Source of the DNA: Paradesulfitobacterium ferrireducens
Lineage (GTDB): Bacteria; Bacillota; Desulfitobacteriia; Desulfitobacteriales; Desulfitobacteriaceae
Length of the DNA stretch: 64,000 nt
Assembly: GCF_017310645.1 (NCBI RefSeq)
Contig: NZ_JAFLRH010000019.1
Span: forward strand, 177,178 to 241,177
Direction of reading: 5' to 3'
Below the pieces are notes generated by a model that was not told the origin of the DNA, ran no database searches, and saw only the letters and a program-made list of their open reading frames with translations. Positions 24,436-32,977 of this stretch are shown piece after piece. The first letter of the stretch is position 1. Each line of letters opens with the position of its first letter. A program made the translations under genes and the position numbers.

Positions 24436-26796
24436 GTGTCTCTGGATGAACGCATAACCCCGGAACAAGCAGCAACTCAAGTAGGGACAGCTTCGGGGGA
24501 AAATAAAGAGTACTCCGTCATCGGGAAAAGTGTTGGCCGGATCGACGGCCGCGCCAAAGTCACCGGTCAGGCTAAGTATACCGGGGATCTTAAATTCCCA
24601 GGCATGCTTTATGGCAAGATTCTGACCAGCCCGCACGCCCATGCCCGTATCTTAAGCATCGATACTTCGGAAGCAGAGAAGCTCCCCGGAGTGAAAGCCG
24701 TGATTACCCACAAGGATGTGCCCAGCCTCAAATACGGGATTAGTCCGGCGCGCTGGGATGAAAATATTTTCTGTATCGATAAAGTCCTGTTTGTCGGGGA
24801 CAAAGTAGCGGCTGTGGCCGCAGTGGATGAAGAAACCGTGTATAAAGCCCTTAAATTGATTAAGGTAGAATACGAAGTCCTGCCTGCCGTGCTTGACCCG
24901 CTTAAGGCCATGGATGAAGGCCAAGCCCAACTCCATGAGGACTACCCGCGCAACTTAAACACCGAGATTCACCAAAGTTTCGGAGATGTGGACAAAGCGC
25001 TGGCTGAGGCGTATCATGTACGTACGGATTACTTTGTGGGCCAGCGCGCCTACCAGAGCCCGATCGAGCCGCATTCCGCCATCTCTGTGTGGGAAGATGA
25101 CAAGCTGACCGTTTATTCGAGCACCCAGTCTCCCCACTACTTCCAATATTATATCGCCCGTCAGTTTGGACTGCCCATGGGCAAGGTGCGGGTGCTTAAG
25201 ACCCATATCGGGGGCGGATTTGGGGGGAAACTTGAACCGACCGGATTGGAGTTCGCCGGGGCCGTGCTGGCGAAATTGACCGGACGCCCCGTAAAAATGT
25301 TTTATGACCGTCATGAAATGTTTGCCCATAACCGGGGGCGCCACCGCCAATATATGAAGCTTTCCACCGGGGTCGATCAAAACGGCAAGATTCTGGGAGT
25401 ACACGCTGACTTTGTCATGGACGGCGGAGCCTACACCAGCTTAGGAGTTGCCAGCGCATACTATGCCGGAGCCTTGCTCACCATTCTCTACGACTTCGAC
25501 AACTATAAGTTTGACATGTACCGGGTCTATACCAATCTCCCGGCCTGCGGCGCCCAGCGCGGACACGGGCACCCGCAGCCGCGCTTTGCTTTTGAAAGCC
25601 ATCTCGATAACATCGCCAAGGATTTGGGAATCGACCCGATTGAATTAAGGCTAAGAAATGCGCGCAAGGCTAACACTGTAACACCCAATGATTTTAAAGT
25701 AGAGTCCTGTGCCCTGACCGAGGCCATAGAAAAAGCGCGTGATATCTCCAATTGGAAACAAAAGCGCAGCCACCGCCCCCAAGGCCGGGGGATCGGGATC
25801 GGCCTGGGTGCCTTTGTCTCGGGTGCAGGGTATCCGATATACCGCACCAATTTGCCCCACGCCTCCGCGGTGATTAAGGTTAACGAAGACGGCAGTTCAG
25901 CCACCTTGTACACGGGAGCCGTGGACATCGGGCAAGGAAGTGACACCATTCTTTGCCAAATGGCGGCGGAAGCCATGGGTTATTCCTTTGCCAAGATGCA
26001 GATCATCTCAGCGGATACGGAAGCCGCACCACATGATTTCGGGGCTTATGCCAGCCGCCAGACCTTAATGTCCGGTTGGGCGGTCAAAGAGGCAGGGGAA
26101 GAAATTAAAGCTCAGCTTCTGAACACTGCGGCAGGAATAATGGGTTATGCTGTAGAAGAATTGGATTGTCGGGATGAACGGATATTCGTTAAAGACCAGC
26201 CGGAAATATCCAAGAGTTTTGCGGAAGTGGCCAAAGAATTTTTTGTAACCCAGGGGCCTCTGGTCGGGAAAGGTTCTTATACTCCTCCTAAGCTCGGGGG
26301 CAAGTTCAAAGGTGCTGCCGTTGGGACATCTCCGGCTTACAGTTTTGCGGCTCAGGTTACGGAAGTGGAAGTCGATGAGGAGACCGGGGAAGTGAAAATA
26401 GTAGAAGCCTGGGATGTGCATGACTGTGGCAAGGTGATAAACCCGGCGCTGCTTCACGCCCAGGTCCACGGCGCCTTTTATATGGGCATGGGGGAAGCCG
26501 TGTGGGAAGAAGTTAAATTTGACGATCAGGGCAGAATCCTGAATTCTAACTTAGCGGAATACCGGCTCCCCACGGCCTTGGATATGCCGAAGTTTCATTC
26601 GGAGCTGGTGGACAGTTATGAGCCTAATGCCCCTTGGGGGGTTAAGGAAGTTGGGGAAGGGGCTACGACTCCGACCATGGGTTCAATCTCCAACGCCATC
26701 TTTGATGCCATAGGAGTGAGGATAAGCTCCCTGCCAATGTCTTATGAAAAGGTTTGGCGGGCATTAAAAGAGAAGAGAAAACAGCAGACGACGTAA
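24436..26796 (+). CDS. Molybdenum hydroxylase molybdopterin-binding large subunit (first set)
   Basis: Catalytic subunit of 786 residues, xanthine dehydrogenase/CoxL superfamily. Cofactor-binding segments include HIGGGFGGKLEP and GAVDIGQGSDTIL. The catalytic glutamate is in GVKEVGEGATTP near the C-terminus. The CO dehydrogenase active-site loop (AYRCSFR) is absent, the corresponding stretch reading CGAQRGHGHPQP. GTG 24436, preceded by GAGGGGAGGG, is preferred to an ATG at 24370 that would overlap the Fe-S gene by 47 bases. The neighbouring YqeB-like and MocA-like genes suggest a selenium-dependent hydroxylase. The exact substrate is unknown; purine or a related heterocycle is likely. Confidence 0.83.
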   Translation: MSLDERITPEQAATQVGTASGENKEYSVIGKSVGRIDGRAKVTGQAKYTGDLKFPGMLYGKILTSPHAHARILSIDTSEAEKLPGVKAVITHKDVPSLKYGISPARWDENIFCIDKVLFVGDKVAAVAAVDEETVYKALKLIKVEYEVLPAVLDPLKAMDEGQAQLHEDYPRNLNTEIHQSFGDVDKALAEAYHVRTDYFVGQRAYQSPIEPHSAISVWEDDKLTVYSSTQSPHYFQYYIARQFGLPMGKVRVLKTHIGGGFGGKLEPTGLEFAGAVLAKLTGRPVKMFYDRHEMFAHNRGRHRQYMKLSTGVDQNGKILGVHADFVMDGGAYTSLGVASAYYAGALLTILYDFDNYKFDMYRVYTNLPACGAQRGHGHPQPRFAFESHLDNIAKDLGIDPIELRLRNARKANTVTPNDFKVESCALTEAIEKARDISNWKQKRSHRPQGRGIGIGLGAFVSGAGYPIYRTNLPHASAVIKVNEDGSSATLYTGAVDIGQGSDTILCQMAAEAMGYSFAKMQIISADTEAAPHDFGAYASRQTLMSGWAVKEAGEEIKAQLLNTAAGIMGYAVEELDCRDERIFVKDQPEISKSFAEVAKEFFVTQGPLVGKGSYTPPKLGGKFKGAAVGTSPAYSFAAQVTEVEVDEETGEVKIVEAWDVHDCGKVINPALLHAQVHGAFYMGMGEAVWEEVKFDDQGRILNSNLAEYRLPTALDMPKFHSELVDSYEPNAPWGVKEVGEGATTPTMGSISNAIFDAIGVRISSLPMSYEKVWRALKEKRKQQTT

Positions 26797-26870
26797 TAGG
26801 ATCTTTTTCTAATAAATGTGTTAATCTTAAGAGTCTTAAAGAAGTTTGAACGTGAAAGCAGGTGGCAAAA

Positions 26871-27677
26871 ATGAGTGAGAAGATCGCAAAAGAAGGCAAA
26901 ACGGGCAATAATAGTAATGGCGGCTATAGTGCACCCATCGTGTATAAAGCTTTTGCTATGCTGCAGGAAGTGGCCCAAAATCCGGGGTCTTTGGGAATAA
27001 GCGACCTCTCACGCCTGCTGAACATGAACAAGAGCACGGTATTTGGGGTTACTCAGGCTTTGCTTGATTTAGGGGCTTTGCGCCAGGATGGCACCAACAA
27101 AAAGTTCAAGTTGGGTCCGGCTTTAATTCAACTCGGAAATCAGTCTTTAGCAGGGATTAGTCTGCGCAGCCTGGCCCGGCCTTTCATGGTAAAGCTGGCG
27201 GAGGAGTTCAAAGAGACTGTATTCTTAGGAAGAATTGATGAATACGGGATCACAATTATTGAAAAGGCGGAGAGCCCGGCCGACTTGAAAGTTTCGGCTC
27301 CGGTAGGAGCCCGGATTCCTTTCTTCGCGGCGGCTGTGGCCAAGACTTTTCTGGCAAGCCTTGATGAGCCTCAACAGCGTCAGATTCTGCAGGAACGAAC
27401 CCTACCCAAATTCACGGACAAATCAATTACGGATGAAGAAGAGTATGTAGCGGAATTAAAACGCGTGCGTGAAGCCGGCTTTGCCACAGACTTTGAGGAA
27501 TATATTCACGGTGTGCATGCAGTGAGTGTTCCACTGCTCGATGCCCGTGGTTGGTTGATCGCAGCTATATGGGTGGTAGGCTTTAGCACAGCTTTTCCGG
27601 AGGAGAAAATGCTCAAGGTCGCTGCTGCGGCTAAAGTTGCCGTGGAAGAAATCAGATCGATGATGGAAGGGTCATAG
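26871..27677 (+). CDS. IclR-family transcriptional regulator
   Basis: DNA-binding regulator of 268 residues. An N-terminal winged helix (AFAMLQEVAQNPGSLGISDL, then NMNKSTVFGVTQALLDLG) is followed by the IclR effector domain (ETVFLGRIDEYGITIIEKAES; GARIPFFAAAVAKTFLA). It probably senses the substrate or product of the adjacent hydroxylase and controls that operon. ATG 26871 has AGGTGG upstream. It lies 74 bases after the large subunit gene on the same strand, so it may also be cotranscribed and autoregulated. Confidence 0.88.
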   Translation: MSEKIAKEGKTGNNSNGGYSAPIVYKAFAMLQEVAQNPGSLGISDLSRLLNMNKSTVFGVTQALLDLGALRQDGTNKKFKLGPALIQLGNQSLAGISLRSLARPFMVKLAEEFKETVFLGRIDEYGITIIEKAESPADLKVSAPVGARIPFFAAAVAKTFLASLDEPQQRQILQERTLPKFTDKSITDEEEYVAELKRVREAGFATDFEEYIHGVHAVSVPLLDARGWLIAAIWVVGFSTAFPEEKMLKVAAAAKVAVEEIRSMMEGS

Positions 27678-27701
27678 GGAATTACAGAGGAGGCAGTTTG
27701 G

Positions 27702-28307
27702 GTGATCAGACTGGTGGTGATGGCAGCCGGACAGGCGATCCGAATGGGTACAGATAAACTGGCCTTGGCATGGCAGGAGACGACGGTTTTAGGATATGTC
27801 ATTCAGGAAGCGCTTCAGGCTTTAGCGGAGTTCGGGCATGAAAGCGAACTGGTGGTCGTGGCGCGCAAGCCTCTTAGCACATACCTTACGCCTGCGGCCG
27901 AATCGCTGTTTCAGCGGTTGAGAGCGCATTGGCGCTTGCTCCCGGCACCGGTGCCGTTGGCACAAACGATCAGAACCGGACTGGAAGATATAAGCCACAA
28001 CATTCTAGGAATTGGTTTTTTGCCGGGAGATCAAGTCGGGGTCAACCGGGCTGGGTTACACCAGCTGATGAATCACTTTGCTGACACAGAACCTGATGCC
28101 CTGATTCCGTTCGCGGGACCGGTGTCAGGTTCGCCGGTATTTTTTCAGCGCAAGCTGATCCCCTCCTTATCTTCCTTGGAAGGGGAGCAAGGGGGAAAAA
28201 CTGTCCTGAAAAACTTTCAGGGAAGGATTGAATCTTACCCACTTGATTCTAGCTTTTTTACTGATTTAGATACACCGGAGGAGTATAATAGGTTTACGCG
28301 CAAATAA
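27702..28307 (+). CDS. mocA: MocA-like molybdenum cofactor nucleotidyltransferase
   Basis: Protein of 201 residues with the NTP-transferase motif MAAGQAIRMGTDKL at the start and FLPGDQVGVNRAGL further on. MocA converts Mo-molybdopterin to the cytosine dinucleotide form used by xanthine dehydrogenase-family enzymes. GTG 27702 has GAGGAGG upstream. Neighbouring hydroxylase and YqeB-like genes fit this role, as in the E. coli xdhD-mocA-yqeB region. The glycine-rich loop has AIR where many relatives have SxR. Confidence 0.78.
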   Translation: MIRLVVMAAGQAIRMGTDKLALAWQETTVLGYVIQEALQALAEFGHESELVVVARKPLSTYLTPAAESLFQRLRAHWRLLPAPVPLAQTIRTGLEDISHNILGIGFLPGDQVGVNRAGLHQLMNHFADTEPDALIPFAGPVSGSPVFFQRKLIPSLSSLEGEQGGKTVLKNFQGRIESYPLDSSFFTDLDTPEEYNRFTRK

Positions 28308-28337
28308 ATCAATCAATGCTTTTAAGGAATGATGTAA

Positions 28338-29192
28338 ATGACTGGTTTCCAAGCTAAGAAAACCAAAATCCTGCAGGGCCCCCTCATCCTAATTCGGGGG
28401 GCAGGAGAGCTTGCCACAGGGGTTGGGTGGACTTTGGCTAAGGCGGGGCGCCGTGTTATCATGACGGAAGTGAGCAAGCCGTTAATGGTGCGCTGGCCGG
28501 TCTGCTTTGGTACGGCTGTTACCGAAGGACAATGGGAAGTGGAAGGAATAGAGGCGCGCTTAATCGCTGAGGCGGACGAGTGTTCCGGTTTATGGGAGCT
28601 TGGGGTTGTTCCGGTCTTGGTTGATCCCGAGTTACATTCTCTTTCTGAGTTTAAACCGGAGGTAGTGATCGATGCCATTATGGCCAAACGCAATTTGGGC
28701 ACTGCCAGAGAGATGGCTGCCCTCACCATTGGTTTGGGCCCGGGGTTTTGTGCCGGCGATGACGTTGATGTAGTCATCGAGACCAACCGGGGCCATGATC
28801 TGGCCCGCCTCATCTATGAAGGCATAGCTGAGCCGAACACAGGTATTCCCGGAGAGATCGGGGGAGTCGCCGCCGAACGGGTGGTCTATTCTCCCATAGC
28901 CGGAGTCTTTACCCCTTCTCAAAAAATCGGTACAGCTGTAGGGGCCGGGGATGTGCTCGGTGTGATCCGGGGTGAGAATGGCGAATTGGCGGAAGTGAAG
29001 GCCGGAATTAGCGGTATGCTGCGCGGGCTTTTGCGCTCAGGTACTTATGTTAAGGAAAAAGTGAAGACCGGGGACATCGATCCCCGGGGTCAGGAAAGTT
29101 ATTGTTATTCCATTTCCGAGAAGGCACGAGCGATCGGCGCTGCCGCACTGCTGGCCGTTTTGGAGTGGGAAAACTTTGAGAAAAGCAGATAA
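28338..29192 (+). CDS. yqeB: YqeB-like selenium-dependent molybdenum hydroxylase maturation protein
   Basis: Protein of 284 residues with a Rossmann-like start (LILIRGAGELATGVGWTLAKAG) and a conserved GLGPGFCAGDDVDVVIETNRGHDL centre. It belongs to the EF2563/YqeB family, which co-occurs with labile-selenium molybdenum hydroxylases. The C-terminal half has a biotinyl/lipoyl-like hairpin (SPIAGVFTPSQKIGTAVGAGDVLGVI) found in some members. Its presence is the main hint that the hydroxylases here carry selenium. An intrinsic terminator follows. Confidence 0.8.
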   Translation: MTGFQAKKTKILQGPLILIRGAGELATGVGWTLAKAGRRVIMTEVSKPLMVRWPVCFGTAVTEGQWEVEGIEARLIAEADECSGLWELGVVPVLVDPELHSLSEFKPEVVIDAIMAKRNLGTAREMAALTIGLGPGFCAGDDVDVVIETNRGHDLARLIYEGIAEPNTGIPGEIGGVAAERVVYSPIAGVFTPSQKIGTAVGAGDVLGVIRGENGELAEVKAGISGMLRGLLRSGTYVKEKVKTGDIDPRGQESYCYSISEKARAIGAAALLAVLEWENFEKSR

Positions 29193-29209
29193 GCAGGATT
29201 TAGCTAAGG

Positions 29210-29241
29210 ACGCAGGGCAATTTTATATGCTCTGCGTTTTT
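29210..29241 (+). terminator. Terminator after the yqeB-like gene
   Basis: ACGCAGGGCA (29210-29219) pairs with TGCTCTGCGT (29228-29237) with one mismatch, followed by TTTT. It ends the first hydroxylase operon. Confidence 0.75.
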
Positions 29242-29446
29242 AGTTGTATTTCTGACTTCCTAGGACTAAAGGGAAAATTTTCGATCACAAAAAGGTATTT
29301 CTGAATTTACGCAGAAATAAGATAAACACGAAGAACAAGCCCGTAAATGAGACTTATTGGGCGAATATTAGCCGAGAAAAATTATTTTAGACAATTTACG
29401 ATTCGGACAATTTACGAATGATAATGCTTTTATTAAGGAGATGTAT

Positions 29447-30514
29447 ATGCGCTTAGTAAATGTGAACTACCTGGAGGAGGGAGCAGTGCTTGCCCGGCCA
29501 GTGATGAACTCCATGTGCCAGGTACTGCTGCAATCCGGAGTGAAATTGAATGCTTCCTATATAAGCCGCCTGCGAAACTACGGCTGTGAAGTCGTGTTTA
29601 TTGAGGATGAACGCTTGGATGATGTCGAAATCCAGCCCGCCATCAGTACGCAAACCCGGGAATTGGCCCATATGACTCTGAAACAAATAACCGGATATAT
29701 CAAGAGAGGCCAGGGGGATGTTCTTCCGGTCGAACAAGTCCGGACGGCCGTCGAGGAAATGATTGCCGATTTACTTCAAAGCCGGGACATTGTAGGGAAT
29801 TTAACCGAGATTCAAGTCTATGATGAATACACCTTTCAACACTCCATCAATACCACTGTGATCGCGCTCATCCTGGCCTTGGCCTTAGGGTATCCGGAAT
29901 CAAAGCTGCTCGAGCTGGGTATGGGAGTGCTCATGCATGATGTCGGGAAACTAAAGGTTCCAGATGAGATTCTCAATAAGACAACTCCATTAACTGAGGC
30001 TGAATTTGATGAGATTAAGAAACATACAACCTATGGGTATGAGATTCTACGCCAAAACCGGGATTTTAGCCTGCTTTCTTCCCATATTGCGTTCCAGCAT
30101 CAGGAGAAATGGGATGGGAGCGGTTACCCGCGCGGATTAAAGGGCACGGAAATCCATGAATATGGAAGGATTGCGGCGGTAGCAGATGTGTACGAGGCCT
30201 TAACCAGCCGCAGGGTTTACCGTTCAGCGTGGCAGCCTTATCAGGCGTTTGAGTATATGGTTGCCAATTCCGGCACTCATTTTGAACCGAAAATTGTGGA
30301 CAGTTTCTCCAAAAACATTGCGGTTTATCCAACGGGTTCCGGAGTACGTTTATCCAATGGCCTTCGGGGAAATGTGATCAGGCAGAACTCCTCCTTTCCA
30401 AGCCGCCCGGTTGTTCGGGCTTTGTACGAGGAAGAAAGCCCTCTACTGGCCCCGATCGATCTTAACCTGGTAGAGCACCCGTCCCTGATGATTGTTAAAG
30501 TAGAGAACCAGTGA
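29447..30514 (+). CDS. HD-GYP domain protein, putative cyclic-di-GMP phosphodiesterase
   Basis: Protein of 355 residues. The first 110 residues form a variable N-terminal region; the central part has the HD-GYP signature: MHDVGKLKVPDEIL and HQEKWDGSGYPRGLKG. A conserved C-terminal extension (IAVYPTGSGVRLSNGLRGNV...EHPSLMIV) follows. No membrane segment. The family hydrolyses cyclic-di-GMP. ATG 29447 has AAGGAG 6 bases upstream, better than ATG 29441. A duplicated 12-base string, GACAATTTACGA, lies in the leader. A broken second copy of this gene type is at 57464-57754. Confidence 0.87.
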   Translation: MRLVNVNYLEEGAVLARPVMNSMCQVLLQSGVKLNASYISRLRNYGCEVVFIEDERLDDVEIQPAISTQTRELAHMTLKQITGYIKRGQGDVLPVEQVRTAVEEMIADLLQSRDIVGNLTEIQVYDEYTFQHSINTTVIALILALALGYPESKLLELGMGVLMHDVGKLKVPDEILNKTTPLTEAEFDEIKKHTTYGYEILRQNRDFSLLSSHIAFQHQEKWDGSGYPRGLKGTEIHEYGRIAAVADVYEALTSRRVYRSAWQPYQAFEYMVANSGTHFEPKIVDSFSKNIAVYPTGSGVRLSNGLRGNVIRQNSSFPSRPVVRALYEEESPLLAPIDLNLVEHPSLMIVKVENQ

Positions 30515-30549
30515 TGACGATACAGTCGTCTGGAGTCAGAATTCAGGAA

Positions 30550-30574
30550 CGATAGTGTCCGGTGGACACTATCG
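30550..30574. terminator. Bidirectional hairpin between convergent genes
   Basis: CGATAGTGTCC (30550-30560) and GGACACTATCG (30564-30574) form a perfect 11-bp stem with a 3-base loop. It sits between the convergent HD-GYP and DUF255 genes, where it could end transcription from both sides. T-runs are lacking on both strands. Confidence 0.6.
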
Positions 30575-30630
30575 CCGCCAGGCCGTACCACAGACATATC
30601 AATTGGACTGGCGGATCAGAATGGGCAGTC

Positions 30631-32730
30631 CTATTGTGAGATCATGGTCTCGAACTCCGCCACAGTGCTCACCGGCTGCCGGCAGGCGAAATTTTCACAT
30701 ACATAAGCAGTGACTCCATCCTCTGGAATCGGGTAGTCCCGAAGCCAGGGGATTTCTTTTAAAGTGCCGTTCTGATAGAGAATGGTACTGTAGGGGCGCA
30801 AATCCGAGAAGAAAGTTTGGCGAAAGGAAGAAAGTTCCTGCGCTTGGGCACGGGAGGCGAGCACAATTTCCTGGCCCGGGTAAAGAGAAAACTGTAAAGC
30901 CTGTAAGGTTGCGGTATAGCCGGTAGGGTAATCAGCTGCTGAAACCATTAAAGCAGATAGTACCTTATCGGCTATTTCGTTCCATTCTGGGGCTCCGGTT
31001 AGACGAGCAAACTTGAGGAGGTTTAGCGCGCTGACTGAATTACCGGAAGGCGTCGCGCCGTCATAGGCTTCATGAGGGCGGAGCAGGAGTTCCTCGGAAT
31101 CTGCGCCGGTTAAATAATAGCTTCCCTGTTCCTCATCCCGAAACAGCCGGTCCTGGTCTTGCTGCAAATCCAAGGCAATTTTTAAGTAATCACTTTCGCC
31201 GGTGGCACTGTACAGTTCAAGCAGCCCCCAGATGAAAAAGGCATAATCATCCAGATAAGCGGAATATGCCGCTTCCCCGTCACGATAGCGTGCCAGCAGG
31301 CGTCCATCCTCACGGCGCAGGTTTTTCAGGATGAAGACTGCAGCTTGCTTGGCCAGGCGAAGCAGGCGGTTATCCTGCAGGATTTGAGCGCCTTTGGCTA
31401 AGGCTGCAATCATGAGGCCGTTCCAGGAGGTAAGGATTTTATCGTCCTTATGCGGGTGAATTCTTTTTTCCCGGGCTTCGAATAAAGTTTGACGGGCCTG
31501 AGCCAGCCGGGCTTGAAGCTCATTGAGATCGATGCCGTAATCCCGGGCCAGGCTGATGAGGTCAGTTTTAATGAGATTGGGGATATTTTTTCCTTCAAAG
31601 TTGCCCCCGGCTGTAATGTCATAGACCGTGCAATAGAGTTTGCCTTGATCTAAGCCAAGGATTTCAAGGACTTCTTCCGGGCTCCAAACGTAGAATTTGC
31701 CTTCCACCCCTTCGGAATCCGCATCTTCAGCCGAATAAAACCCGCCTTCGGGTGCGGTCATATCCCGTTCGACATAAGTAAAAATCTCTTCAGCCACCCG
31801 GCGGTACGGTTCCTCATGGGTGAGCTGGTATCCTTCAAGGTAAACATAGGCCAAAAGGGCATTGTCATAGAGCATTTTCTCAAAATGCGGAACCAGCCAT
31901 TTCTGATCGGTGCTGTAGCGGGCGAAGCCGAACCCGATGTGGTCATACATCCCACCCCGGGCCATCCCGTCCAGGGTTTTGCGAGCCATGGTCAGGGCCG
32001 TGCTGTCCGGCTCACTGAGAGCGTAGCGCAGGAGAAACCCGATGATATGCGGAGAAGGGAATTTCGGAGCTTGCCCGAATCCGCCATAGCGGGAATCAAA
32101 GCTATGAGCCAAGCGGCTGAAGGCATCGTTCAAAAGCTTGGTTCCCTCGGCTTTAAACCCGGATGAATCTTGCCCAAATACGGAGGTTCCGGTCGTGGTT
32201 CCGTCCTTAGTCCGAGTGTGTGCATGAACCGCATCAAATATTTCGTCGGCAGCCTCCCTTAGCTTGCGGTCATCCTCAGCCCAAAGAGCCCCCACCTGTT
32301 CCAGTATTTCAACCAGCCCCTGGCGACCATAGCGCCGGGTCTTCGGGAAATATGTTCCCGCAAAAAAAGGGCGTTTTTCGGGTGTCATGAGAATGGTTAA
32401 AGGCCAGCCTCCCGAGCCGGTCAAAGCCTGGCAGAATTCCATATAGATGTGGTCGATGTCCGGGCGCTCTTCCCGGTCTACTTTAATGGCCACGAAATAG
32501 CGGTTGAGCAAAGCGGCAACCTCTTGGTCTTCAAAGGATTCCCTCTCCATCACGTGACACCAGTGGCAAGTGGAGTAGCCGATACTCAAAAAGATGGGTT
32601 TGTTGTCGGCTTGAGCTTTAGCAAAGGCTTCTGCTCCCCAAGGGTGCCAGTTCACCGGGTTATAGGCATGCTGCAAGAGATAGGGGCTTTTTTCGTGTAT
32701 TAAGTGGTTAGCTTGTTTGCGTATAGTCAC
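30631..32730 (-). CDS. DUF255/YyaL-type thioredoxin-fold protein
   Basis: Protein of 699 residues. The N-terminus has the conserved [20 protein letters not shown] and a thioredoxin-like [15 protein letters not shown] with a CxxC pair. The rest is an (alpha/alpha)6-barrel domain related to N-acylglucosamine epimerases, with [25 protein letters not shown] and [18 protein letters not shown] segments. The biochemical role is not firmly known. GTG 32730 is preferred, with GGAGGT 8 bases upstream; an ATG 10 codons earlier has none. It is the only gene on this strand between 23 and 58 kb and looks unrelated to the purine genes around it. Confidence 0.85.
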   Translation of the reverse strand: MTIRKQANHLIHEKSPYLLQHAYNPVNWHPWGAEAFAKAQADNKPIFLSIGYSTCHWCHVMERESFEDQEVAALLNRYFVAIKVDREERPDIDHIYMEFCQALTGSGGWPLTILMTPEKRPFFAGTYFPKTRRYGRQGLVEILEQVGALWAEDDRKLREAADEIFDAVHAHTRTKDGTTTGTSVFGQDSSGFKAEGTKLLNDAFSRLAHSFDSRYGGFGQAPKFPSPHIIGFLLRYALSEPDSTALTMARKTLDGMARGGMYDHIGFGFARYSTDQKWLVPHFEKMLYDNALLAYVYLEGYQLTHEEPYRRVAEEIFTYVERDMTAPEGGFYSAEDADSEGVEGKFYVWSPEEVLEILGLDQGKLYCTVYDITAGGNFEGKNIPNLIKTDLISLARDYGIDLNELQARLAQARQTLFEAREKRIHPHKDDKILTSWNGLMIAALAKGAQILQDNRLLRLAKQAAVFILKNLRREDGRLLARYRDGEAAYSAYLDDYAFFIWGLLELYSATGESDYLKIALDLQQDQDRLFRDEEQGSYYLTGADSEELLLRPHEAYDGATPSGNSVSALNLLKFARLTGAPEWNEIADKVLSALMVSAADYPTGYTATLQALQFSLYPGQEIVLASRAQAQELSSFRQTFFSDLRPYSTILYQNGTLKEIPWLRDYPIPEDGVTAYVCENFACRQPVSTVAEFETMISQ

Positions 32731-32977
32731 AGACGTAAACCTCCAATGCTGAGTTAACATTGGTCTTAGTATGTCAACATTGATGGGATCTAATGATTAA
32801 CATCTCGGCTAAATGCTATACTGGTTAGAAAAACCTATGTATCAGGAATTAACAAAGTTAGAATCGTTCCGGAAAGGAAAAAGATGAAATTGTCATATTC
32901 AGGCACTAAACGAGAAATAATAGTATTTATGGTGTAACTTAAAGGTCCAATAATTCTGGGGACAGGAGGAAACGAAA

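Noticed and set aside
22947..26796. First hydroxylase as a 4-hydroxybenzoyl-CoA reductase belonging to the aromatic pathway
   Set aside because: The FAD subunit lacks the [4Fe-4S] insertion typical of HcrB, and the neighbours are MocA and YqeB homologs, so a purine-type hydroxylase is more likely.
24436..26796. Carbon monoxide dehydrogenase (CoxL) assignment
   Set aside because: The characteristic active-site loop AYRCSFR is missing; the equivalent stretch reads CGAQRGHGHPQP.
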